5,393 nt of DNA, from assembly GCA_007121975.1 (NCBI GenBank), contig SKJO01000414.1, positions 1 to 5,393 of the forward strand, written 5' to 3'. Positions 1 through 5,393 of the stretch are shown piece after piece. Made by a program: the position numbers and the translations under genes. Position 1 is the first letter of the stretch. The number at the start of each line of letters is the position of its first letter. Source of the stretch: Nitriliruptoraceae bacterium. Its GTDB lineage: Bacteria; Actinomycetota; Nitriliruptoria; Nitriliruptorales; Nitriliruptoraceae. The notes below the pieces were generated by a model. The model saw nothing but the letters and a program-made list of their open reading frames with translations. It did not search any database and was not told the DNA's origin.

Positions 1-1642
1 ACACCCCGGCCGCCTGGGCGACCAGCGGCTGCCAGTCCGCCAGGTCGGGGAGCTCATCGGCGACCACCTCGGCCAGCTGCCGGCGGACCACCTCGTCATC
101 GGCCCCGGGCCCGAGGCCAAGGGCGTCGAGCACCAGCGGCCGGGTGGCGGCGTACGGGGTCGCCGCCCGGTACAACTCACCGGCGGTGCTCACCACGTGC
201 AGGTCATCCGCGCGCGCGACCACCTCGGCGACCAGCCGCGATTTGCCGATGCCGGCCTCGCCGACGAGCTCGACGAGGCGGCCGCGACCGGATCGGGCGT
301 CGGTCAGTGCGGCGCTCAGCGTCACGAGCTCCTCGTCGCGGCCGACCAGCGGCAGCTCGTCGGGTCGCGCGCTGCTGCTGCGTGCGCTGGCGGCCCCGAG
401 CACCAGCGGGGTCACCGGCTCCTGCCGGCCGCGCACGGTGATCGGCTGCAGCTCGGTGACCGCGAAGGGGGTGCGGGAGGCCGCCACCAGCTCCGGCGTG
501 ACGATCGCGGTTCCGGGCGTCGAGGTGGCGTGCAGCCGGGCGGCGAGGTTCACCGCGTCGCCCATCACCGTGTACGTGCGCCGTTCGGGCGGGCCGACGT
601 CCCCGGCGAACACCGCTCCGATCGTGGCACCCAGCCGCAGGGGCAGCGGCGGGGGATCCTCCACCAGCTCGCGCAGCGCCAGCAGCAGCCGGGCGGCATC
701 GTCTCCCGTGCCGGTGGGGGCGCCGGCGATCAGGATGACCTTGGCCGCGCGCTCGTCGACGTCCGCACCGAGGAAGACCACACCGTGCGTGGCGGCGGCG
801 GCCTGCACGGCCCGAACGGTCGCGTCCAGGGCGCTCCAGGTGCCCTCCAGGTCGCCGACGACCTCGTCGCCCAGCCCCCGGATCCCGACGAAGGCGACCG
901 CCACCCGGCGGTGCTCGGGGTCACTGCCCTGCTGCAGGTGGTCGCGGAGCCCCTCAGGGACGAACGGCAGCACCAGCGATGCCGGCATTTGTCGGCTGCC
1001 GACATCCGGCAGGTCGCGACCGGGCAGGCTGCTGGTGAGCACCCGGCCCGGCCCCCGGGTGTGGCCGGTCTCGAGCCCTGGCACGGCGGCTGCGGTGGCG
1101 GCATCGACCACGACCTCGCCCGGCTGTGCGGCGGCCTCGAGCGCCACCACCTCGGAGGCTGCCGGGCCGCACACGATCAGCTGACGGTGCCGGTCGCCGA
1201 CCAGCAGCAGATGGGTTGCACCGGTGCGCACCCCGACGGTCATCGCCAGGCGGACCCGACCGCCCGGCGCATCAACCGGGTCGACCCCGAGCAGCGAGTC
1301 CCGCATCTGCCCGGCGGCCCGGGCTGCGCGCGCGGCGTGGTCGCTGCCGTCGAACAGCAGCAGCAGCGCGTCCCCACCGAAGGACAGCAACCGGCCTCCG
1401 TTCGCGGCGGCATCGCCGAGCAGCAGCGAGAAGCAGCCATCGATGGCGTCGGTCAGCAGTTCGGCACCAACCCGACCTCGTCGTGCGAGCCGCTCGGACA
1501 GTGCGGTGAAGCCGGACACGTCGACGTGGACCAGCGTCGCCTCGCGGACGTCGGTGCGGCGCTCGGGATGGGTACGGGCCCAGCTCAGGAGCAGCTGCGG
1601 GACGTAGGGGCGCAGATCGCGGGTCGAGACGTCGTCGCTCAC
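1..1642 (-). CDS. sAC-like class III adenylate cyclase, tandem cyclase domains plus AAA/NTPase (partial, C-terminus outside window)
   Basis: Predicted cytoplasmic enzyme converting ATP to cAMP, with the soluble adenylyl cyclase layout (cyclase-cyclase-ATPase). The frame is open for 547 codons and runs off the left edge; relatives are usually about 1,000 aa or more. Cyclase domain 1 (about residues 35-185) has both metal-binding aspartates: D41 in HVDVSGFTALSE and D91 in SFGGDALLLLF. Cyclase domain 2 (about 245-415) lacks both (G253 and I305 at those positions) but has the substrate lysine K301, the class IIIb-type threonine T358 in TYTVMGDAVN, and the transition-state pair N365/R369 in NLAARL. 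Domain 1 lacks those residues, so a single composite active site is expected. After the linker, LVGRDEEL leads to a Walker A motif, GEAGIGKS (461-468), as in AAA_16/STAND-type ATPases; Walker B and any C-terminal repeats are not visible. The GTG start at 1642 follows GAGAGGAG with a 6-nt spacer. It lies 111 bp downstream of the cyclic-nucleotide-binding glutaminase gene. The family call is firm; ATP specificity is inferred from the motifs. Confidence 0.93.
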   Translation of the reverse strand, partial: MSDDVSTRDLRPYVPQLLLSWARTHPERRTDVREATLVHVDVSGFTALSERLARRGRVGAELLTDAIDGCFSLLLGDAAANGGRLLSFGGDALLLLFDGSDHAARAARAAGQMRDSLLGVDPVDAPGGRVRLAMTVGVRTGATHLLLVGDRHRQLIVCGPAASEVVALEAAAQPGEVVVDAATAAAVPGLETGHTRGPGRVLTSSLPGRDLPDVGSRQMPASLVLPFVPEGLRDHLQQGSDPEHRRVAVAFVGIRGLGDEVVGDLEGTWSALDATVRAVQAAAATHGVVFLGADVDERAAKVILIAGAPTGTGDDAARLLLALRELVEDPPPLPLRLGATIGAVFAGDVGPPERRTYTVMGDAVNLAARLHATSTPGTAIVTPELVAASRTPFAVTELQPITVRGRQEPVTPLVLGAASARSSSARPDELPLVGRDEELVTLSAALTDARSGRGRLVELVGEAGIGKSRLVAEVVARADDLHVVSTAGELYRAATPYAATRPLVLDALGLGPGADDEVVRRQLAEVVADELPDLADWQPLVAQAAGV

Positions 1643-1753
1643 GCGGCGCTCCTCTCGCCTCGGGCAGCCGCTGCGCCCGTCCTCCCGCAGCGAACGGTAG
1701 TGGTGCGCGAGCGTCGATGGTGACGGGCGCCGGCCTCGGGACCCAGCGAAGGC
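1643..1753 (-). other. 111-bp gap between glutaminase and cyclase genes
   Basis: Short non-coding stretch between two co-directional genes. Besides the ribosome binding site it holds overlapping inverted repeats: CGGGC (1661-1665) with GCCCG (1675-1679) around a 9-nt centre, and inside that GCAGC (1664-1668) with GCTGC (1670-1674). The stems are only 5 bp with no T-run, so this is not a convincing intrinsic terminator. I see no clear -35/-10 pair. The genes could be cotranscribed, or the cyclase could have its own promoter; the sequence does not decide. Confidence 0.5.
1649..1656 (-). promoter_or_regulatory. Strong ribosome binding site of the cyclase gene
   Basis: On the minus strand GAGAGGAG precedes the GTG at 1642-1640 with a 6-nt spacer. 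It is the best Shine-Dalgarno match in the window and fixes the start codon. It also suggests the cyclase is translated independently rather than by coupling to the upstream gene. Confidence 0.75.
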
Positions 1754-3565
1754 TCAGGTCCGCAGCAGCGCGACCTCCCGGTTGGTGCGGCGCAGGCGCT
1801 CGGCGGAGCTGAGCAGCAGATGCTCGATGATGCGGGTGTAGACGAGGTGGTCGGTGCGCCGCAGCTTCATCAGTGCCTCGCGCGTCAGCACGTGACACTC
1901 GACGTCGGTCAGGGCCCGGATGCTCGCCGATCGTTTCGCTTCGTCGAGCACGCCGAGTTCGCCGAACACCACGCCCGGCGTGAGGTCGGTGATGCGCTGC
2001 TCGCTCCCCCCGGCGTTGTCGGCGGCGAACACCCGCGCGGCGCCCGCGGCGAGCAGGAAGAACGCGTCGGCCGTGGTGCCCTGCTCGATGATCAGCGTGC
2101 CGGCGGGGAACCGGACGTGCTCGAGGTGGGGCAGCAGCCGCTGCAGGGCATGGTCGCCGAGCTCGCGGGTGAGCTCGAAGTCGGTCACCTCGACGGTGGC
2201 GGCGCTCGGGTCGGGACGGCCGCTGCGCCGCAGCAGTTCCTCCTCGCAGCGCAGCAGCGCCTCGTCGAGGCTGGCGGTGACCGTGACCGCGAGCCCGTCG
2301 AAGGCGGTGGCTTCGATGATGCCGATGGGGTCGGCGATGAGCAGGTCCTGCCCGCTGTCGATCACGTCCTGCGCGAGTCCTCGCATCAACCCGGTGGTCG
2401 AGCTGTCGCTCGCTCCGGCGCGACGCAGATCGACCACCACCGTGTCGATCCCCGCACGAAGCTCCCGAACCCGGCGCACGAGCCGTTCGAGGGAAGCAGC
2501 GCCCAGGTCGCCCTGCAGTTCGACGATCAGCACCCGCCGTCCGAGATCCTCCAGGATCCGGCTGTCGCCGTCCGGGCGCCCCCGGTTGGCGGGGGCATCA
2601 GCGAGCAGGTAGGAGCGGCGGATCGCATGAGCCGACACGTTGGGCACCCGCAGCAGGTGCAGGTCGAGCACCCGAGACAGGTCGCGGAACGCGGCAACCC
2701 CCCGGACGCTGTTGAACTTCGCGTCGAGCAGCGGGGAGTACGCCGCGATCCCGAACTGGCCGGGGAGGACCCCGACCACGCCACCCCCGACGCCGCTCTT
2801 GGCCGGGATCCCCACCTCGTACATCCAGGTACCCGAGTAGTCGTACATGCCGCAGGTGCTCATGACCGACAGCACGCGCTCCACGCTGGGGGCCTCGACC
2901 ACCCGCTGCCCGGTCACCGGGTTGGTGCCGGTGTGCGCCAGGGTTGCCGCCATCGTCGCCAGATCCCGGCAGGTGACGCGGATCGAGCACTGGCGGAAGT
3001 AGTCCTCGACGATCGCCTCGACGGGGTCATCGATGATGTCGAAACTGCGCAGCATGTTCGCGATCGCCCGGTTGCGGAACCCGGTCGCGCTCTCGGAGCG
3101 GTACACGTCGTGGTCCCAGTCGAGCTCGCGGGCCGCGAACCGCGAGAAGGTCTCGAGGATGCGTGGGAACCGTGGCCGCTCGGGCGTGTCACCAACCATC
3201 CCGGTGACGGCGATCGCTCCGGCGTTGATCATCGGGTTGCGTGGCCTGCCCGTGGTCGGGTCGAGGCTGATCGAGTTGAAGGCCTCGCCGGAGGGTTCGA
3301 CGTCGACGCGTTCCTCGACCGCAGCCGGCCCCCACGCATCCATCGCCATGGCGTAGGCGAACGCCTTGGACACCGACTGGATCGTGAAGCCCACGTCGAC
3401 GTCGCCGACCGCGTAGCCGCGACCGTCGACCGTCATGACCGCGAGCCCGAAGTGCGTCGGGTCGACCTGCGTCAGCTCCGGGATGTAGTCGGCGAGTGCG
3501 CCCTCAGCGACGTCCGCGTAGCGGGCGTGGATGTCCGTGATCGTCCGGGTGAAGGCGTCGTGCAC
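1754..3565 (-). CDS. glsA: Glutaminase A fused to STAS and cyclic-nucleotide-binding domains
   Basis: Hydrolyses L-glutamine to L-glutamate and ammonia; predicted cytoplasmic, 603 aa. The glutaminase domain (about 1-310) uses the serine beta-lactamase-like fold. Visible family motifs are ADYIPEL with Y27, the catalytic S64-x-x-K67 in QSVSKAF, NPMINAGAI (110-118), EDYFRQCSI with Y189, and GIPAKSGVGGG (252-262). A plain bacterial glutaminase is about 310 aa; the rest is appended regulation. A STAS-like domain (about 335-440) has IVELQGDL, VVVDLRRAG and then DSSTTG (387-392), resembling the phosphorylatable-serine loop of anti-sigma antagonists. A CRP-type cNMP-binding domain (about 462-595) has a phosphate-binding cassette with G535-E536-L537 and R545-S546-A547, so the E and R contacting the cyclic phosphate are present. 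There is no DNA-binding domain. The GTG start at 3565 follows AGGCGG with a 7-nt spacer and matches the expected glutaminase N-terminus. An adenylate cyclase gene follows directly. Domain calls are firm; cAMP control is inferred. Confidence 0.95.
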   Translation of the reverse strand: MHDAFTRTITDIHARYADVAEGALADYIPELTQVDPTHFGLAVMTVDGRGYAVGDVDVGFTIQSVSKAFAYAMAMDAWGPAAVEERVDVEPSGEAFNSISLDPTTGRPRNPMINAGAIAVTGMVGDTPERPRFPRILETFSRFAARELDWDHDVYRSESATGFRNRAIANMLRSFDIIDDPVEAIVEDYFRQCSIRVTCRDLATMAATLAHTGTNPVTGQRVVEAPSVERVLSVMSTCGMYDYSGTWMYEVGIPAKSGVGGGVVGVLPGQFGIAAYSPLLDAKFNSVRGVAAFRDLSRVLDLHLLRVPNVSAHAIRRSYLLADAPANRGRPDGDSRILEDLGRRVLIVELQGDLGAASLERLVRRVRELRAGIDTVVVDLRRAGASDSSTTGLMRGLAQDVIDSGQDLLIADPIGIIEATAFDGLAVTVTASLDEALLRCEEELLRRSGRPDPSAATVEVTDFELTRELGDHALQRLLPHLEHVRFPAGTLIIEQGTTADAFFLLAAGAARVFAADNAGGSEQRITDLTPGVVFGELGVLDEAKRSASIRALTDVECHVLTREALMKLRRTDHLVYTRIIEHLLLSSAERLRRTNREVALLRT

Positions 3566-3706
3566 CGCTTGACCGCCTGTTCGCGTGTCTCATCCCCCGG
3601 CCGACGTGCAGTCGAGCAGCCGGGCGTCCTCCGGAGGTGTCCGGCGGGTTTCGCCCAGGTTTCGTGGGCTCGGGTACCCGCAGCTGCCGCTCACGGCACG
3701 GGGAGG
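3566..3706 (-). other. 141-bp gap upstream of the glutaminase with palindromes and a direct repeat
   Basis: This is the longest non-coding stretch in the window and the likeliest place for a promoter of the glutaminase/cyclase pair. It contains two perfect 10-bp palindromes, CGGGTACCCG (3671-3680) and CCTCCGGAGG (3628-3637), with centres 43 bp apart. Between them is a direct repeat, plus-strand GGTTTCG at 3647-3653 and 3658-3664, spaced 11 bp (one helical turn). A small hairpin, TGCCG-CTCA-CGGCA (3685-3698), starts 8 nt after the preceding stop codon but has only 5 bp and no T-tract. I could not assign a confident -35/-10 pair or a known regulator site; the palindromes do not match the CRP consensus TGTGA-N6-TCACA. 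Confidence 0.45.
3573..3578 (-). promoter_or_regulatory. Ribosome binding site of the glutaminase gene
   Basis: AGGCGG on the minus strand, 7 nt before the GTG at 3565-3563, supports that start. The ATG at 3593-3591, also behind a G-rich stretch, is out of frame with the glutaminase and was not used. Confidence 0.55.
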
Positions 3707-4426
3707 TCAGGGCTGCTGGTCGCGCGACGGTCGCGGACGCTTCGCGGCCCGGCGTCGGAGCGCGGCAGTGAGCGCGGCGGCGAGTCCGGCTCCGGCCGCC
3801 AGCAGCACCTGGCGGGGATCGACGGGCGCGTGGACCGCTCGGGCCGGTTGCCGGACGGTGAGCCCGTCGGCGCGTAGCGTCAGACCCCCACCGTCGGTCG
3901 GATCCGCGCGCACGATGGTGCCCGACACCTCGATGATGTCGCCCCACACGCCGGGCCGCCCGAGCCCGGTGAGCTGCGCGGGCAGGGGATCCGGCAGCCA
4001 GACGCTCAGGCCGGTGTTCATCCCCCGGTGGTCACGATGACCGGGCAGCGGCCCGACCCGCAGGGCGTAGTCGTCGTCGTTGACCAGCACCCAGGCCCCG
4101 CCCTCACGGCGCAGCAGGTCCCCGACCACCTCACCGAGGTAGGTGACCCGGACGCCGTCGAACCGGGCCGGACAGCTCACGATCAACGTCGAGGTGACGC
4201 GGTGTCCGGCAGCCAGGATCGGGGTAGCGGAGACCGTGGTGAGGTCGTGGTCGCGCCGACAGCCTGCCGGGTCGATGGTGACCACCGGTGGCAGCGACGG
4301 GCCGGCGGTCGTCGGCTCGGCGACCGGAGCGCGCGTGCCGACGAGGATCGCCACGCTCAGCGCGGCGGCAACGAGCAGCACCGGCAGCAGCACCGGGCGC
4401 AGCAGCTGACGGCGGGAGGGGATCAT
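3707..4426 (-). CDS. Membrane-anchored protein with OB-fold-like extracytoplasmic domain, function unknown
   Basis: I do not recognise a named family. The 239-aa product starts with a short basic segment (SRRQLLR) and a hydrophobic helix (about 10-31), then an alanine/proline/threonine-rich linker, a soluble region (about 48-200), a second hydrophobic helix (about 205-223) and a very basic tail (RRRAAKRPRPSR). The positive-inside rule puts both ends in the cytoplasm and the middle outside. The pattern at 92-191 fits an OB-fold five-strand barrel: VRVTYLGEVVGDLL, WVLVNDDDYAL, LSVWLP, GDIIEVSGTIVRAD and LTLRADGLTV. Two cysteines, C56 and C85, could form a disulfide. The ATG at 4426-4424 overlaps the trkH stop codon as ATGA, with a GGGG stretch just upstream; a longer in-frame start at 4501 lies inside trkH and is less likely. 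The tight overlap suggests translational coupling and a role linked to K+ transport or the envelope, but that is inference. The reading frame is solid; function is open. Confidence 0.82.
   Translation of the reverse strand: MIPSRRQLLRPVLLPVLLVAAALSVAILVGTRAPVAEPTTAGPSLPPVVTIDPAGCRRDHDLTTVSATPILAAGHRVTSTLIVSCPARFDGVRVTYLGEVVGDLLRREGGAWVLVNDDDYALRVGPLPGHRDHRGMNTGLSVWLPDPLPAQLTGLGRPGVWGDIIEVSGTIVRADPTDGGGLTLRADGLTVRQPARAVHAPVDPRQVLLAAGAGLAAALTAALRRRAAKRPRPSRDQQP
4423..4426 (-). other. ATGA stop/start overlap between trkH and the OB-fold-like membrane protein gene
   Basis: The minus-strand ATG of the downstream gene (4426-4424) shares bases with the TGA stop of trkH (4425-4423). This arrangement is typical of translationally coupled genes and indicates that the two are made from one transcript. 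Confidence 0.8.
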
Positions 4427-5393
4427 GGCCGACCCCGCACGATCCCGACCAGGGTGCCGAGCAGCGCGAACGCCGCGACGAACTCGAGGCGTCCGACCCA
4501 CATCTGGGCGATCTCGGTCACCTGCAGCAGCCGGGGCATGTCCGGATCGGTGATGCCCACGGACAGGCCGACGTTCGCGGTGGCCGAGACCGACTCGAAC
4601 ACGGCCTCGCCGAAGCTCCAGTCGCCGGTGAACAGCGCGATCCCGGTGCCGGCGAGGAACGTGATCCCGTACAGCAGCAGGATCGTGGTGGCACTGCGGG
4701 CGACGTGGTCGCGCAGGATCCGACGCTGGCCGCTGTGGAAGGTGGTCACCACCAGGGCGTTGTCGGGCGAGAGGATCCGGCGGATGTCGTGGGCGATGGC
4801 CTTGGCGGTGATCCCGATCCGCAGCGCCTTGATCCCACCTGCGGTGGATCCGGCCATCCCCCCCAGCGCCATGGCGAGGACGACGGCTGCCGGGGCGAGC
4901 ACCCCCCAGTCGGTCACCAGCAGCCGTCCCTGGCTGACGGCGAAGCCGGTGCCCGAGTGCGCCGAGATGACGGTGAACACCCCTCGGCGGAAGAGTGCGT
5001 CGTGATCGGTCAGCGCCCCGGAACGCGCCAGACCGAGCAGCGCCAGGGCGGTCAGTGCGGTGGCGGTGATCAGCAGGCTTCGGACCTCGAGGTTGCTGCG
5101 CAGCTCACGCAGTCGCCCCGACCACAGGTGGTAGTGCAGGCCGAACGACAGCGTGCCGGCGATCATCAGCACCATCGCGACCGCCTCGAGCGTGGCCGAG
5201 TGGTAGTAGCCGATCGACGGTGACACGGGGGTGAACCCGCCGGTGTCGAACGCCGCCATGAACAGGTTCAGTGCGTGCCACAGCCCGCGCCACCCGGAGA
5301 TGCCGGCGACCTCGAGAGCGGCGTACAGGGCCGCGGTGCCGATGACGAGGTAGACCGCCGCGACCGTGAAGATGAACCGTGCCGTGTGCACGA
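4423..5393 (-). CDS. trkH: TrkH-family potassium uptake channel subunit (partial, N-terminus outside window)
   Basis: Integral membrane K+-translocating subunit, normally working with a cytoplasmic NAD/ATP-binding TrkA/KtrA protein, which is not in this window. The visible 323 codons or so are the C-terminal part of the usual 440-480 aa protein; the frame is open at the right edge, so the GTG at 5391 is internal. Counting from that GTG, three of the four selectivity-filter loops are visible: DTGGFTPVS (49-57), SAHSGTGFAVS (143-153) and SATANVGLSVG (269-279), each with its filter glycine. GGMAGSTAGGIK (177-188) is the conserved TrkH/KtrB segment in the helix after the third pore loop, and WVGRLEFVA near the end is the usual last-helix signature. 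Hydrophobic helices alternate with these loops as in the M1-P-M2 repeat. The gene ends in an ATGA overlap with the next one. I cannot tell from sequence whether coupling is to H+ or Na+. Confidence 0.95.
   Translation of the reverse strand, partial: VHTARFIFTVAAVYLVIGTAALYAALEVAGISGWRGLWHALNLFMAAFDTGGFTPVSPSIGYYHSATLEAVAMVLMIAGTLSFGLHYHLWSGRLRELRSNLEVRSLLITATALTALALLGLARSGALTDHDALFRRGVFTVISAHSGTGFAVSQGRLLVTDWGVLAPAAVVLAMALGGMAGSTAGGIKALRIGITAKAIAHDIRRILSPDNALVVTTFHSGQRRILRDHVARSATTILLLYGITFLAGTGIALFTGDWSFGEAVFESVSATANVGLSVGITDPDMPRLLQVTEIAQMWVGRLEFVAAFALLGTLVGIVRGRP

Noticed and set aside
1350..1370. CAG/CTG trinucleotide runs here and near 371-384 as microsatellites
   Set aside because: They are short in-frame runs encoding Leu (cyclase domain 1) or Ser (linker before the ATPase), explained by preferred GC-rich codons.
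197..1723. 508-codon plus-strand open frame antisense to the cyclase gene
   Set aside because: Its translation is low-complexity (Gln/Arg/Gly/His-rich) with no domain. The opposite strand encodes a clear cyclase-ATPase with catalytic motifs. It is a GC-rich antisense shadow.
3685..3698. Hairpin TGCCG-CTCA-CGGCA just after the OB-fold-like gene as an intrinsic terminator
   Set aside because: It has only a 5-bp stem and no T-run, and short stems of this kind are expected by chance at this GC content. I noted it in the gap entry but did not call a terminator.
1820..3877. 685-codon plus-strand open frame antisense to the glutaminase gene
   Set aside because: It is longer than the real gene but its composition (Arg/Asp/Gly/Val/His-rich) shows no motif, while the minus strand gives an intact glutaminase-STAS-cNMP protein. 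It also crosses the intergenic gap, as expected of a stop-poor shadow frame.
3504..3947. 147-codon minus-strand frame spanning the gap before the glutaminase, with an internal ATG at 3593
   Set aside because: It overlaps the end of the OB-fold-like gene and the start of the glutaminase out of frame, and is Arg-rich without recognisable features.
4424..4501. Longer N-terminus for the OB-fold-like membrane protein starting at 4501
   Set aside because: The extra 25 residues are Arg-rich, lie inside the trkH coding sequence and would sit ahead of a canonical basic-plus-hydrophobic anchor. The ATGA start at 4426 is far more natural.
4288..5223. Plus-strand open frames across trkH (including 4028-5005)
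   Set aside because: They are antisense to the TrkH pore-loop coding sequence and their translations are Arg/Gly/Gln/Ser-rich with no membrane segments or motifs.

Overview
The window is very GC-rich (about 70% by eye), with a strong G/C bias at third codon positions, GTG starts and GA-rich Shine-Dalgarno sites. Together with the protein families present, this suggests a high-GC Actinomycetota chromosome. I cannot place it to genus. I see no mobile elements, tRNA or rRNA genes, CRISPR arrays or other signs of recent transfer.

All four genes I support are on the minus strand, so transcription runs from the right edge to the left. In transcription order they are: (1) the C-terminal part of a TrkH-type K+ uptake channel subunit (5393-4423, its 5' end outside the window); (2) a 239-aa double-membrane-anchored protein with an OB-fold-like extracytoplasmic domain (4426-3707), overlapping trkH by ATGA; (3) a 603-aa glutaminase fused to STAS and cyclic-nucleotide-binding domains (3565-1754); (4) the N-terminal 547 aa of a soluble-adenylyl-cyclase-like protein with two class III cyclase domains and the start of an AAA/NTPase module (1642-1, running off the left edge). 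Gaps of 141 and 111 bp precede genes 3 and 4. They contain short palindromes but no convincing terminator.

The notable theme is signalling logic. A predicted cAMP producer lies directly downstream of a glutaminase with an apparently intact cyclic-nucleotide-binding cassette, and both sit behind a K+ transporter gene. Glutamate is the usual counter-ion for cytoplasmic K+, and glutaminase also releases ammonia. A plausible but untested reading is a cluster in which cAMP adjusts glutamate/ammonia production alongside K+ uptake during osmotic or pH stress. The long plus-strand open frames are antisense shadows of these genes.
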